NCBI GenBank assembly: GCA_934351925.1
Contig: CAKRJT010000013.1
Coordinates: forward strand, 1 to 64,000
Reading direction: 5' to 3'
Origin: an uncultured Lachnospiraceae bacterium
GTDB lineage: Bacteria; Bacillota; Clostridia; Lachnospirales; Lachnospiraceae
DNA: 64,000 nt
How positions within the stretch are numbered: the stretch's first letter is position 1; every line of letters starts with the position of its first letter. The notes beneath the pieces were generated by a model that searched no databases, was not told the DNA's origin, and worked only from the letters and a program-made list of their open reading frames with translations. Below are positions 18,521-28,490 of the stretch, in pieces. Position numbers and translations under genes: made by a program.

Positions 18521-18681
18521 GTTGTGTAATTTAATTAGTACACTGCCGGACCTTTTGAATGCCGTAATAGTTTGCATAGCAAACTAATGTACTTAGCGGC
18601 TGTATTTTAGCCGCTTATGTACCGCTACGGCTTTCAAGGAGTGAGAACGTGTCCGGAAGTGTACTAATTAAATTACACAAC
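18521..18681. repeat. Large palindromic repeat, family 3, copy 1
   Basis: Outer arms GTTGTGTAATTTAATTAGTA (18521-18540) and their complement (18662-18681) enclose GCCGGAC/GTCCGG and an inner hairpin AGCGGCTGTATTTTAGCCGCT. Homologous to the element at 48103-48241 in the opposite orientation. It fills the spacer between the binding-protein gene and the LamG gene. Confidence 0.8.
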
Positions 18682-18717
18682 GTCCGGGTTCCCATAATCA
18701 GGTTTCGCAGCTATAAA

Positions 18718-20238
18718 TTACTTTCCGAATGCACTTGTCACTGCCTCGTACTGCGCAATCTCCTCATCAGACAATACATTGTAGCCTGTAGGTCCGAAGT
18801 ATGAGAGCATTGCCTCAGCGTGGTAGTAATTAGCCTGCTCTGTTGCCTCGTCTGTATAATCAGCAGCCTTAGCTGTACCGTTGTCTACAAGGTCATGGAT
18901 ACCAATCTTGTTGAAGTACTGGTCACAGAAGTTCCAGTAGCCTGCAATGCTGTACCAGCCGTAAGGAACAGGTCTTGTGATTGAATCAAAGTAGTCATCC
19001 CAGTATGCCTTGTGATCCTCATCCTGTGGGAAGAGTGCCTTATATCTTGCCCATACACCCTGATCAAGTGTCATAGGAACTGGCATGTTGGCGTTCTTAA
19101 GCGGTGTTCCGGAAGCATTTGTGATTGATGTATCCTCATAGATATCCATACGTGCATTCCAGCCGTCTGTTCCAATACCCATGAACTTAAGGAGGAGGTA
19201 TGCCTCATAAGGGTGCTTACATGATGTTGATACACCACCGATGTACATGTTGGCAATTACGTTGTGCAGCTTCTCATCTACTACGTTAGGTGTTACATAA
19301 GGAACGATATCAAGTCCATAGGTATCCTGATACCCTTCTGTTCCCCAGAGATTCTGGTATGTCCAGAAGCCTTCTGAGAATACTGCTACATGTCCTGTGG
19401 CACCGAACCATGCGCCCCAGTCTCCGGACCAGTCTTCCATAGCCTGTGTGTTCTGCTGTGGTGCAACATAACCTGCAAGCTTGAGGTCTGAAAACTGCTG
19501 CTCACCTATTGCCCAGTACTGAAGGTCAAAATCTGTTCCGTCGAATCCGAACTCACCCTTGATTGCTCTCTCCGCTGTCGAGCAGGCTGCAATTCCGTAG
19601 AGCGAGTCAAGTCTGTTATAATAGCCAAGTCCGTAATACTTCATGCCTGATCTGTCATCAACAGTTGCGTCCTTTATTAGCTGGAGCATCTCATCCCATG
19701 TCCAGTCTGTTCTAGGCATTTCAAGATTTAATTTGCTGATTACGTTTCTGTCAATGAATATCGCACTTGGCTGATACCATGTAGGAAGACCGAACCATCT
19801 GCTCGTATCGAACTTTCCGATTCCGTAATCCCTGATTGTAGTCATCATGTTAGCCATATCAGGGTCATTTTCAACGTAATCCGTGATGTCAAGCCAATAC
19901 TCATTCGCAAGTGCTGTGTCGGAATCTGTTCCTGAGAATACATCAGGAAAAGTTCCGCTGTTGGCTGCGGCAGAAAGGTCTGTGCTCATATCCGATATCT
20001 GCTTACACTCTACCTTGATATTAGGATACTTTTTCATAAATGCCTCTGCCAGAAGATTGATTGTAGTCTCATCTTCGTAATGCCAGTATGTAAGGGTGAT
20101 ATCATCCTTAGTCACACCATTCTCGTCAACCTCTCCGCTCACTGCTGAACCATTTGTGTCCTTCTTAGCAGCACAGCCTGTCAGTGCACCTACTGTCATA
20201 ACCGATGCCATAAGTGCAGCAACTAACCTTTTTTTCAT
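18718..20238 (-). CDS. ABC sugar-binding lipoprotein (family 1), second importer
   Basis: The start is ATG 20238, preceded by GGAGGG; an upstream in-frame start is not supported. This 506-aa protein has a lipobox (ALTGC, Cys22) and the fold pattern of extracellular sugar-binding proteins (ITLTYWHYEDETTINLLAEA, FPDVFSGTDSD). It should capture arabino-oligosaccharides and feed the two permeases encoded upstream. Three hairpins separate it from the permease gene, a common way to raise binding-protein mRNA relative to permeases. There is no ATPase in the cluster; such importers usually share an MsmK-type ATPase encoded elsewhere. Confidence 0.85.
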   Translation of the reverse strand: MKKRLVAALMASVMTVGALTGCAAKKDTNGSAVSGEVDENGVTKDDITLTYWHYEDETTINLLAEAFMKKYPNIKVECKQISDMSTDLSAAANSGTFPDVFSGTDSDTALANEYWLDITDYVENDPDMANMMTTIRDYGIGKFDTSRWFGLPTWYQPSAIFIDRNVISKLNLEMPRTDWTWDEMLQLIKDATVDDRSGMKYYGLGYYNRLDSLYGIAACSTAERAIKGEFGFDGTDFDLQYWAIGEQQFSDLKLAGYVAPQQNTQAMEDWSGDWGAWFGATGHVAVFSEGFWTYQNLWGTEGYQDTYGLDIVPYVTPNVVDEKLHNVIANMYIGGVSTSCKHPYEAYLLLKFMGIGTDGWNARMDIYEDTSITNASGTPLKNANMPVPMTLDQGVWARYKALFPQDEDHKAYWDDYFDSITRPVPYGWYSIAGYWNFCDQYFNKIGIHDLVDNGTAKAADYTDEATEQANYYHAEAMLSYFGPTGYNVLSDEEIAQYEAVTSAFGK

Positions 20239-20301
20239 AGAACCCTCCATTCTGCCGCCGCTTCCGGGCGGCATAAATAATGATATTAATAATATATCTG
20301 C

Positions 20302-20404
20302 GAAAAACGCTGTCTTTTAGCGTTTTTCTAATAGTTCAGCATAGCTGAACTATTGTGGAACTTAGAATATCTTAATCAGCGTATTCTGCTGATTTAGATA
20401 TTCT
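20302..20404. promoter_or_regulatory. Three consecutive hairpins between permease and binding-protein genes
   Basis: Perfect or near-perfect stems at 20302-20328 (GAAAAACGCT), 20330-20354 (AATAGTTCAGC) and 20364-20404 (AGAATATCT.AATCAGC) stand in a row between the permease stop and the binding-protein start. They probably stop RNA decay or partly terminate transcription, setting different levels of the two products. Confidence 0.65.
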
Positions 20405-20411
20405 TTTCATA

Positions 20412-21419
20412 CTATTCGCCTGTAATACCCGAACGGTCAATACTTTCAACGAACTGCTTCTGAAGCACGAGGTACATGATAAAAAGCGGCAGGATACTCA
20501 GTGTGGTAGCTGCCATTCGGACGGACTCATTGAGGCTTGTAGCAGTGTCTCCGACACTTGCCCTCGTCTGGAAGGCAGTGTCGAACTGCTTTAACTGAAC
20601 CACAAGATTCGTCCAATTGCTCTTTGCCGCAAGTCCCTGTACATACAGCTCGGTGAGGTATGACTCATTCCAGTACCATACAAAGGAGAACAGAACAACC
20701 GTTACAATAGCCGGTATCGCGGAAGGAACTGCAATCTTGAAGAATGCCTTGAAGTGTCCCGCTCCGTCGATAGAGGCGGCCTCCATCAGAACCTTAGGTA
20801 TCTGCTTAAAGAACTGATAGAAGATTAATATAAATATCGGCGAATTGAGTCCGTTTCCGAAAAGTGCCGGAAGGATAAACGCCCACAGTGTTCCCTGGAT
20901 TCCCATGTTCGTGTAGAGAACGTATGTAGGAATCATGGTTATCTGTCTTGGAAGAATGTAGGAAAATAATAGTATCACCATCATTATTTTCTTACCCTTG
21001 AAATTGTATCTTGCAAAGCCGTAGCCGACCATCATGCATATAACGACATTGCACAGTGTCGGAAGCCCCGCTATGAGAAGTCCCTTCTCAAACGATGCCG
21101 CATAGTCCATCGCCTTCGCCGCATCTATGAAGTTCTGTAAATACAGCTTGGAAGGCAGCCACTTTATCGAGGTGTCGAGAAGGTCATTCCTGCTCATAAA
21201 GCTTGTGCTTATCATGTACAGCATCGGGTAGAGATACACGAAGCCGATACATATCAAAAGTGCATATATGACAAGCTGATTCCCGAAGCCCTGCTTCTCT
21301 CTCGTGCCGAATATGAACCTGTGTAACTTTTCCTTAGTGAACTTCTTTTTAATAGTCTCCGCTGCCGTCATATGTCTTGTATCTGCCGTGCTTAATGCCT
21401 TTTTCGAGCTTTTTGACAT
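20412..21419 (-). CDS. Sugar ABC permease, second subunit of importer 2 (MalG-type)
   Basis: This 335-aa protein has a 45-residue polar N-terminus and six hydrophobic helices (first at about 48-72). The EAA loop near residue 215 reads EAASIDGAGHFKAFFKIAVP, where the ATPase docks. It forms the CUT1-type channel with the partner permease and transports oligosaccharides. The start at 21419 follows GGAGGGG and overlaps the partner's 3' end by 71 bp, so the two are translationally coupled. Confidence 0.87.
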   Translation of the reverse strand: MSKSSKKALSTADTRHMTAAETIKKKFTKEKLHRFIFGTREKQGFGNQLVIYALLICIGFVYLYPMLYMISTSFMSRNDLLDTSIKWLPSKLYLQNFIDAAKAMDYAASFEKGLLIAGLPTLCNVVICMMVGYGFARYNFKGKKIMMVILLFSYILPRQITMIPTYVLYTNMGIQGTLWAFILPALFGNGLNSPIFILIFYQFFKQIPKVLMEAASIDGAGHFKAFFKIAVPSAIPAIVTVVLFSFVWYWNESYLTELYVQGLAAKSNWTNLVVQLKQFDTAFQTRASVGDTATSLNESVRMAATTLSILPLFIMYLVLQKQFVESIDRSGITGE

Positions 21420-22395
21420 TTCTCATTCCCCTCCTCTCTATCTTTCTGTGCATGCGCTTTTCCTTCTTTAACTGGCGCTGTCTCTTCTTTACCATTCTGT
21501 CATACACGTCCTTCCTGCTTCCAAGCAACAGGAAGAAGATGAGGACGATGAGAGTTACCACTATCGAGTACATCCATGCCATCGCAGATGCGTAGCCGTA
21601 GCCCTTCTCCTTGGTTCCCGAGAACATCGCCGACTCTATCATCGTGATGAGCTGGTTCTGCTCGTTTCCGGAGAGGAAGATTACCGTGTAGACCGCATTA
21701 AGCAGAATGAAATTCTTTATCGTAGGAAGAGTTATCTTCCAGAAGCACTCCCAGCCTGAACCGCCGTCCATCTTCGCCGCCTCATAGAGTGAAGGGTCAA
21801 CCTTCTGCAGGGCGGACAGGAAAATGAGTATCTGTACTCCCGAATACCAGAGTATCATAATCATGTTCGAGAAAATCTCTCCAATCGATGACGCAATCGA
21901 TGCCGGAAGGAACGTGCTTATCGCATTTACAATAACCTGTGTGTTCATCGAAGGGATTGTCGAGGCGCCCTCACTCACAAGCATGTTCATAACCGGTCCG
22001 CTCACGATGATGACCGGAAGGAAGAAGATAAGTCTGAAAAATGCCTTGCACTTTATCTTTACGTTGAGCATCATCGCAATGATGAGCGCGAATACCACGA
22101 TTACCGGAACCTCCACTATCGTCTGCCATATGTACGTCACAAGCTGCTTTGGAAACTCCGGGTTTTCAAGCCATATCTGGGTAAAGTTTCCCGTTCCGAC
22201 CCAGATATATTTTGTCTCGAGCGGTGTTATTCTTATGTTGAACCACATGTAGTAGAACGACTGTCCTAAAGGGAACAACAGGAATGCTACGACTCCTATC
22301 AGCCACGGCAGTACGAACAGATAACCCATTCTTGCCTCTCTCGCCTCGAGACGACCCTGTTTAATTTTTACTTTATTATTCTTCGTTTTCCCCAT
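21349..22395 (-). CDS. Sugar ABC permease, first subunit of importer 2 (MalF/UgpA-type)
   Basis: I start at ATG 22395 after AGGTGAG; an earlier in-frame ATG at 22413 lies inside the end of the DUF5696 gene. The 348-aa product has a basic start, six hydrophobic helices and the EAA loop EAAKMDGGSGWECFWKITLP. The C-terminus is a long, very basic tail (KKRQRQLKKEKRMHRKIERR), unusual for the family and encoded where the next permease gene overlaps. It lies 2 bp from the DUF5696 stop. Confidence 0.87.
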   Translation of the reverse strand: MGKTKNNKVKIKQGRLEAREARMGYLFVLPWLIGVVAFLLFPLGQSFYYMWFNIRITPLETKYIWVGTGNFTQIWLENPEFPKQLVTYIWQTIVEVPVIVVFALIIAMMLNVKIKCKAFFRLIFFLPVIIVSGPVMNMLVSEGASTIPSMNTQVIVNAISTFLPASIASSIGEIFSNMIMILWYSGVQILIFLSALQKVDPSLYEAAKMDGGSGWECFWKITLPTIKNFILLNAVYTVIFLSGNEQNQLITMIESAMFSGTKEKGYGYASAMAWMYSIVVTLIVLIFFLLLGSRKDVYDRMVKKRQRQLKKEKRMHRKIERRGMRNVKKLEKGIKHGRYKTYDGSGDY

Positions 22396-22399
22396 ATGC

Positions 22400-24589
22400 T
22401 CACCTGACCTCATATGACATTGATTTTATTGTAACTCCGTCCACGTCAGCCGTCTGTGCTCCGTAGTTGATGTAGACCTTAACGCCGTTGGAATAAGTCA
22501 CCACTCTCACGTCGCCGGCAATCTCATGGCGTGCCACCGTCGCCCCGGCTGTCTTTTCACTCAACGTCTGAAGCTCGTTGTAATACTCCACGATGGTGTC
22601 CTTATATGTAGCGTACTCCGAGCTGTAGACATCGCTCGAGTTGGTGTACAGAAGCTTTGACGAGCTCTCCCTGGTGATGTAGAAGGAAGGATATACCCCC
22701 GTTTCGACAAGCTTTAAAAAGAACTCCTGCTTGTTAGCCTCGAAGTTCACATACTCGGAATACATCGGCATCACGCCCTTTAACACGATGCTCAGGAACG
22801 GAACACTCTCGTCCTCGAATATGTAGCTTGAGGTGTAGAGCGGCATGTCAAGGAAAGCCTGTGTCTCCGACCACAGATATGCGAAAGGCTGTTCAAGCAC
22901 AAGACTTGTTTTCTGCGCCGCCTGTGTCACCAGCTCCTTATAGGTGTTCTGCGTGTCGTACCTTGTGTAGCTGTCCCCGCTGTAGGTGTAGGAGAACAGC
23001 TTGTTGGATATCCCGGCAAGTGCAAGCTTGTCGACTCCGCTCTTCACATACTTGTTTATGAACGAGTTAAGCAGGCTCATGGTTCTTGCAGGTATGAGGT
23101 AATTCATGGTGCTGTACACCGTCTTGTAGGTGCTCTCCTCGAACCTTCTCTTGTTGATCTGCTTTACCACATTGAAGGTCGCGTTCTTCTCGTCAGGGTT
23201 AATTCTGAGTGCATCGTTGTAAAGATACATCTGAATGTTTCTCTCGCCCGCGTCCTTTATGAGCTTGGTGAGCTTGCTTGTGCCGCCGATTTTCGAGTCA
23301 GCCTTGTAGCTTGTTATCGGAACGCTGTAGAGTCCCTTCTTCTGCCAGCCCTTGTAGACCGTTAGAATGTCCTTGACTCCCTCGCCCTCGAGCTCATCGT
23401 ATATCTCGTAGATGTCATCGACCGTCGTCATAACCACCGATGATGTTCCAAGGAGGAAGGACTCCCTGTCCGTACCGAGGAAATCTATTCTCGTCCTGAA
23501 GCTGTCCTGCACGCTGTCAAGACCGCCGTTTGAGAGAAGATACTCTCTGTAGGCTGCCGCCATTCCCGTATAGCCGGCTGCATCGCCGCCGAGAAAAATA
23601 TATCTCACGCCGAGGTCTGAATGGCTTCTCTCCGACTCATACACATGGAGTGAACCCGCCGTAGAGTTGTTGCTCGTCGGCTGTGTGTAAGTCTTTCTGA
23701 GCGTGAACTTTGCGTATGCCCTGTTGTAGTCAACGCTCGCTCCGTTAGGTATGCACTCGATCGACGCTCTCGCCTCACCCTCCTCGACTATGCCAAGATA
23801 TGCAATGCCGTCATCGGTGTGTGCTATTCCGAACACAGGTGCAATTACCTCCTCGGAAGCCTTTATTGTGTTGTACTTATCATTTAAAAGTGTCTGGACA
23901 TTGGATTCATCGAATCCGACATCTCCGCCATAAATCATCTTGGAAAAACCGCTCTTAAATCTTCCCTCCTTATCATCAAGGTAGATTAACGCTCCGTTGC
24001 CGTCCGGCACGAGCATGTAGCCCGCCTTGTCATCAAGATAGGAGTTACCCATGTATGGGTAGATGGAAATAGTTCCAATAAAATACTTTTCTCCGTCTTC
24101 AACTATCGATTCATCCGGAACTCTCGCAATAAGTCCATCATCTGTGAGTGTAACCTCAAGTGTCAACCCTAACTGGTAAGTTGTCCAGTAGAGCTTGGCG
24201 GTAAATCCGTTATCCGTGTAGCTTACCGTCTTTGTAACATTGTCATTGATTAAGTCTGCCTGTTTGGAATCATCGCTTCCGCTTATCATTGTTATGACAA
24301 CAGCAGACCTCATGGCTCCCTGCCATGTCGCATTGTTCTTTCCATCGTCATATTCAATAGCCGATGTCATGTACGAACCACTTTTTTTATCCTCTATCAC
24401 AAGTGACAGGTCTTCCTCGTTGACATACAGCCTGTAATCCGTGTTCTCGGTGAGGTACTTACAGCCGTTTATTGTCTTTTGCGCTGCCTGCACCTGCACG
24501 CCCTTTCCGTTAAAGCCGGCTGCACCGAACGCTACCATAAACGCCAACAGAAGGGAAATTATTCTTTTTGCCGTTCTTTTATGAGCCAA
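22400..24589 (-). CDS. DUF5696-domain exported protein
   Basis: I choose TTG 24589, which overlaps the stop of the NHL/YIP1 gene and follows GGTGGTG. The 729-aa product has a signal peptide (ISLLLAFMVAFGAAG, cleavage near VQVQAA) and no other membrane helix. It matches the DUF5696 family: an N-terminal beta-sandwich (about 40-270), then a region rich in GGxDVG-type and aromatic motifs. DUF5696 genes are typically next to CUT1 importer genes and YIP1 genes, as here. Its job is unknown; a cell-surface or binding role around the importer is a guess. Confidence 0.75.
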   Translation of the reverse strand: MAHKRTAKRIISLLLAFMVAFGAAGFNGKGVQVQAAQKTINGCKYLTENTDYRLYVNEEDLSLVIEDKKSGSYMTSAIEYDDGKNNATWQGAMRSAVVITMISGSDDSKQADLINDNVTKTVSYTDNGFTAKLYWTTYQLGLTLEVTLTDDGLIARVPDESIVEDGEKYFIGTISIYPYMGNSYLDDKAGYMLVPDGNGALIYLDDKEGRFKSGFSKMIYGGDVGFDESNVQTLLNDKYNTIKASEEVIAPVFGIAHTDDGIAYLGIVEEGEARASIECIPNGASVDYNRAYAKFTLRKTYTQPTSNNSTAGSLHVYESERSHSDLGVRYIFLGGDAAGYTGMAAAYREYLLSNGGLDSVQDSFRTRIDFLGTDRESFLLGTSSVVMTTVDDIYEIYDELEGEGVKDILTVYKGWQKKGLYSVPITSYKADSKIGGTSKLTKLIKDAGERNIQMYLYNDALRINPDEKNATFNVVKQINKRRFEESTYKTVYSTMNYLIPARTMSLLNSFINKYVKSGVDKLALAGISNKLFSYTYSGDSYTRYDTQNTYKELVTQAAQKTSLVLEQPFAYLWSETQAFLDMPLYTSSYIFEDESVPFLSIVLKGVMPMYSEYVNFEANKQEFFLKLVETGVYPSFYITRESSSKLLYTNSSDVYSSEYATYKDTIVEYYNELQTLSEKTAGATVARHEIAGDVRVVTYSNGVKVYINYGAQTADVDGVTIKSMSYEVR

Positions 24590-26642
24590 TTCGATACACC
24601 ACCTCTCCCGCAATCGACTGTATGAAGTCGAATACCTGCGACCATAATACATAGATAATGAATATAAGAAGACAAACAATCAGGATAGTAAATATTGTAA
24701 GGAATATAATTTTGAATGTCTCCTTGACCGTATAATTGTTAATCTCTCTTATAGAAATAAAAATCAGTACAATTATCCATACTGTCATGCACAGGCTTCC
24801 GAACTGCACGAAGAATATTTCATTGTTGGTCACCACATGTGACAGAAGGAATATAATCGGTGTCAGCACTGCATAAGGTCCGAAGCTGTATACCAGTGAG
24901 CTGTATATGTGTCTGAACTTACCCTCGCCCTCATTGATTGTACACATAAGGTAATTACAGCTTACCACAAGCACGAGTGCCACAAGTATCATTCCGATGT
25001 CTGATAAGATATCGTAGCTGCCCTCACGCACTGTCTTTGTAAGGAAGCCGCAGAAATATTTGTTGATTACGTAGAATACCATCATAATCACAAGCAATAT
25101 ATTCGTACTTGCAATGGAAACCTTATTCTCAAATCTTATTCCATAACAACCGTCTATAGGGTGTCTCATAAAGGTGAAAACATAATTAATCTCCCTTATG
25201 AGCTTCTTGTCGCCAAGCTTCTTAAAGAAAGCCCTCGGCGCCCTGAATATGCCCTTCTTCTTATCGAGAAGCTTAAGCACCTTCCACACAGCGGCTATGC
25301 CGATTATTATGAGCGCCACCGCAGTGAGATTGTGCTTGAGCCATACATTTCTTATCTCCCAGAAGGAATCGGAATAATTGTCCATGTCCTTAGAGAGTCT
25401 TGCGTACTTTAATGCGCCCTCGTAGTCGCCCTCCTTGTAGAGTGCTTTTCCCATAGCCATGTTGGCGTAGGTGAAGAGATTGTTCATCTCGAGCACCTTT
25501 CCAAGCGGCTCCTTGCTCTCCTCGTATCGTCCCTTTGAGAAGAGGTAGAGTGCCTCGTGCAGATACTTGGTAAACTCTGTCGGTTCATACACCTGTATCT
25601 GAGCCTTGTCGGAGTCGAGAACGTAGAGCTTGTCGTCCGTGCCGACATGCATAGCCTCGACCTTGGTGGAAAGACCTATTCTCTGCTTTCCGTCATCGCT
25701 TCCGCCGAATATAAAGAGCAGGTCGCCCTCGTTGTTGTACTCGTAGATGAAGCCCGTCTGCGTTGCAACGAAGGTATTGTCATGGTTTCCGACTGCAACC
25801 GCCGCCGGAACATCGGGAGACCATTCTATCTCCATCATGTTGACACCCGCGATGTTAAGTCGCTTTACTGTGTCAGTGCCCTCACCTCTTGTGATGGTGT
25901 AGATTACGCCCTTCTCATCTATCGCCATATTGTCAGGCGTTGCAGGTATGTTGGACTGCATCTTCGCCCTCTGCGCGTCAGTTAAAAGCGCTCTCCAGAT
26001 TATCGTCCAGAGGTTTGCCCTAGTCGCATTGGTTCCGAAGTATCCCAAGAAGGTTCCCCCGTCAACAGGGCTTATCTCGACCATACCGTTGGTGTTCGAC
26101 TCACATATCACATACATTACGCCCGAGCTGTTCACCACGATTTTAAGCGGGAGGAAATCGAGTGTCTCACCGTACATCGGAGCTGTCGGCTTGGTATATG
26201 TATTCGTGAGCTCTCCGTCGCGGTCAAACACGAACACGCTCTTCGCGTCCCTGTCAGCGACATAGGTTATGTGCTCAGGTGTGACATATATTCCTCTCGG
26301 TCCCTGTAAAATTCCCTCTCCGAAGGTCATCACCAGCTCGTTGTCAGAGTCGGCTACGACAACCCTCTTGTTGCCGCTGTCGAGAACGTACATATAACCG
26401 TCCTCAAGCAGTGTGAAATCCGTAGGGCTGACAAGCGTCTCATCACCGATCTTGGTTATTGTCTCAAACGGGAGATACGCTGTCTGCGTCTCGGTCATAC
26501 TTCCGTATCCGTCAACAGTGTACGTCTTGTAAGGCGCATCTGCGTATGTAACCAGCACGGTCGAGACGACTATCACACAGGCAAGAAGCAGAGGTACTGC
26601 AAAAGCTATAATTTTTTTAATATACTTTTTATTCACGTTCAT
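24579..26642 (-). CDS. NHL-repeat / TPR / YIP1-domain membrane protein
   Basis: This 687-aa protein has an N-terminal membrane helix (about 10-34), a six-bladed NHL-like propeller (about 55-360; e.g. GYMYVLDSGNKRVVVAD, KLYVLDSDKAQIQVYEP), two TPR-like helices (about 365-425; EALYLFSKGRYEESKEPLGK), one helix (436-455), a basic linker and a YIP1-type domain with five hydrophobic segments (about 500-680). The propeller should sit outside. The gene lies between the two importers and overlaps the DUF5696 start, so the two are likely partners. The function is unknown; scaffold or sensing for polysaccharide capture is inference. Confidence 0.75.
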   Translation of the reverse strand: MNVNKKYIKKIIAFAVPLLLACVIVVSTVLVTYADAPYKTYTVDGYGSMTETQTAYLPFETITKIGDETLVSPTDFTLLEDGYMYVLDSGNKRVVVADSDNELVMTFGEGILQGPRGIYVTPEHITYVADRDAKSVFVFDRDGELTNTYTKPTAPMYGETLDFLPLKIVVNSSGVMYVICESNTNGMVEISPVDGGTFLGYFGTNATRANLWTIIWRALLTDAQRAKMQSNIPATPDNMAIDEKGVIYTITRGEGTDTVKRLNIAGVNMMEIEWSPDVPAAVAVGNHDNTFVATQTGFIYEYNNEGDLLFIFGGSDDGKQRIGLSTKVEAMHVGTDDKLYVLDSDKAQIQVYEPTEFTKYLHEALYLFSKGRYEESKEPLGKVLEMNNLFTYANMAMGKALYKEGDYEGALKYARLSKDMDNYSDSFWEIRNVWLKHNLTAVALIIIGIAAVWKVLKLLDKKKGIFRAPRAFFKKLGDKKLIREINYVFTFMRHPIDGCYGIRFENKVSIASTNILLVIMMVFYVINKYFCGFLTKTVREGSYDILSDIGMILVALVLVVSCNYLMCTINEGEGKFRHIYSSLVYSFGPYAVLTPIIFLLSHVVTNNEIFFVQFGSLCMTVWIIVLIFISIREINNYTVKETFKIIFLTIFTILIVCLLIFIIYVLWSQVFDFIQSIAGEVVYRIGS

Positions 26643-26654
26643 ACCTCTCTTAGG

Positions 26655-27533
26655 TTACTTAATTCCTGAATGTGCCATTGTGTTCATAACATTATTCTGT
26701 AAGATACAGAACAGAATGAGGTTTGGCAGGAACATGATGAGCGATGCTGCTGCCGCCATACCCTGTCCTGCAACCGTGTTTGTCGTTGTCGTGCTCGTCA
26801 GTGTATTCATGTAAAAGGCGAGTGTCTTGAGAGAGTCGTTATTGATATAATAGTTCGATGTCTCAAGGTTAGCCCACACCTGCTGGAACACGAGTATCGC
26901 CGCCGTCGCTATCGCCGGCTTGGTGAGCGGAATTATAATCTTCCTGTAGATGGTCCACTCTGATGCGCCGTCCATGTATGCCGCCTCAATAAGCGAGTCC
27001 GGAACCTGGTCCACAAACTGTTTTATGAGGAAAAGTCCTACCGGAAGTGCTATGAGCGGAAGAATTTCTGCCCAGTAGGTGTCAATCATGTGAAGCTTGT
27101 TTACAACCAGATATCTTGGTATCATGACCGCGCAGGACACGAACATGAGCGCTATCTGGTTAATGTTCATCATCGTCCTGGCTCCCTTGAACTTCATCTT
27201 CGACAGCGCGTATGCCGCCATCGTCGAGAAGAGAAGTGAGCCTGCCACTACCGCCGCCGTGACGAGTATGCTGTTGAACACATACTTGCTAAGCGGATTG
27301 CTTCCCGAGCGTGAAGCCTTTATCAGCTTGGAAAAATTATCAAGCGTCGGGTGAGTTGTAATAAACTTAGGCGGGAATGCGAACAGCTCCTCCATCGGCT
27401 TAAACGCATGGAATATAATAAATACAATCGGCAATCCACAGAGCAATACCATCGGCAGAACCAAAAGGTATATTTTTATCTGACCCTTCTCAAACTTATC
27501 AGGGTTCATCTTGTGACCGCTATAAGCCGCCAT
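26655..27533 (-). CDS. Sugar ABC permease, second subunit of importer 1 (MalG/GanQ-type)
   Basis: This 292-aa protein has six membrane helices, a periplasm-facing start (FPPKFITTHPTLDNFSKLI) and the EAA loop EAAYMDGASEWTIYRKIIIP. It forms the inner-membrane channel with the partner encoded 17 bp upstream. ATG at 27533 follows GGGAGG. With the giant 992-aa binding protein it makes the first of two importers in the locus, which probably differ in oligosaccharide length or branching. Confidence 0.87.
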   Translation of the reverse strand: MAAYSGHKMNPDKFEKGQIKIYLLVLPMVLLCGLPIVFIIFHAFKPMEELFAFPPKFITTHPTLDNFSKLIKASRSGSNPLSKYVFNSILVTAAVVAGSLLFSTMAAYALSKMKFKGARTMMNINQIALMFVSCAVMIPRYLVVNKLHMIDTYWAEILPLIALPVGLFLIKQFVDQVPDSLIEAAYMDGASEWTIYRKIIIPLTKPAIATAAILVFQQVWANLETSNYYINNDSLKTLAFYMNTLTSTTTTNTVAGQGMAAAASLIMFLPNLILFCILQNNVMNTMAHSGIK

Positions 27534-27550
27534 AATCTTTTCCTCCCTTC

Positions 27551-28477
27551 CTAATCACGTTCTCCGAATAATCTGTTAGCCACTACCGAGAATATCTGCA
27601 CTATGAGAAGCAGGACAACCGATACCGCCGCCGCGTAGCCCATCTCATATCGTATGAAGCCGTAATCCTCTATGTGGTTTACTATGAGCTGCGCCGAGTA
27701 GCCCGGTGTCGGGTTTCCGGCGAGCAGTGTCGCAATCGTACCGTTCTGGAAAGCTCCCACAATCTGCATTACCGCCGCGAAGAGCATCTGCGGCTTCATG
27801 CTCGGTATCGTGACATACAACATTTCCTGAAACCTGTTCTTGACTCCGTCAATCGCAGCCGCCTCGTAGAGCGCCTCATCGACATTTAAAAGTCCCGCAA
27901 GTATCGACAGGAAGCCTACTCCCATGCTGCTCCACAGTCCGATGATAATTACAATCGGGAGCAGGTAATTCGTGTTTACAAGCCATATTATAGGCTCGTT
28001 TATGACTCCTATCTCCATAAGCCAGCTATTAAGGTAGCCGGTCTGGTCTCCGGTGAACATAATCTTCCAAAGCACAGCCATCGCAACCCCCGTTGTCATG
28101 CTCGGTGAATACAGGATAAGTGCACATATCGTTCTTGGCACCTTAGGCAGGTTGGCAAGTCCGAAGGCTAATAAAAACGCCAGTATGTAGCCGCCGACAC
28201 CTACAATAAGTGCATACTTGACCGTGTTCGGAATGACATACTTCATAAATACGTCATCACTTGTTATAAGGTTGATATAGTTAAGAAAACCTACAAATTT
28301 CGGTTTCTGGATAGCATTGAAATTTGTGAAGGAAAGAATAACAGCCATTATAACAGGTGCGAGTATAAATACCGCGAACACCAAAGCATAAGGAAGCACG
28401 AAGGCATAGCCAGCCTTGTTGCTTATCGATTTTCTTCCGATTTTTGATTTCTTTGCAATTATTTGATTTTTAGCCAT
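27551..28477 (-). CDS. Sugar ABC permease, first subunit of importer 1 (MalF/UgpA-type)
   Basis: This 308-aa protein has a basic N-terminus (KSKIGRKSISNKAG), six membrane helices and the EAA loop EAAAIDGVKNRFQEMLYVTI. The start at 28477 follows AAGGA, 13 bp after the binding-protein gene. It pairs with the downstream permease; a shared MsmK-like ATPase would energise it. Confidence 0.87.
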   Translation of the reverse strand: MAKNQIIAKKSKIGRKSISNKAGYAFVLPYALVFAVFILAPVIMAVILSFTNFNAIQKPKFVGFLNYINLITSDDVFMKYVIPNTVKYALIVGVGGYILAFLLAFGLANLPKVPRTICALILYSPSMTTGVAMAVLWKIMFTGDQTGYLNSWLMEIGVINEPIIWLVNTNYLLPIVIIIGLWSSMGVGFLSILAGLLNVDEALYEAAAIDGVKNRFQEMLYVTIPSMKPQMLFAAVMQIVGAFQNGTIATLLAGNPTPGYSAQLIVNHIEDYGFIRYEMGYAAAVSVVLLLIVQIFSVVANRLFGERD

Positions 28478-28490
28478 ACTCTTATTATCC

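Noticed and set aside
25557..25985. Plus-strand open frame inside the NHL/YIP1 gene
   Set aside because: It is antisense to a strong propeller-coding region and has no ribosome binding site or recognisable motif.
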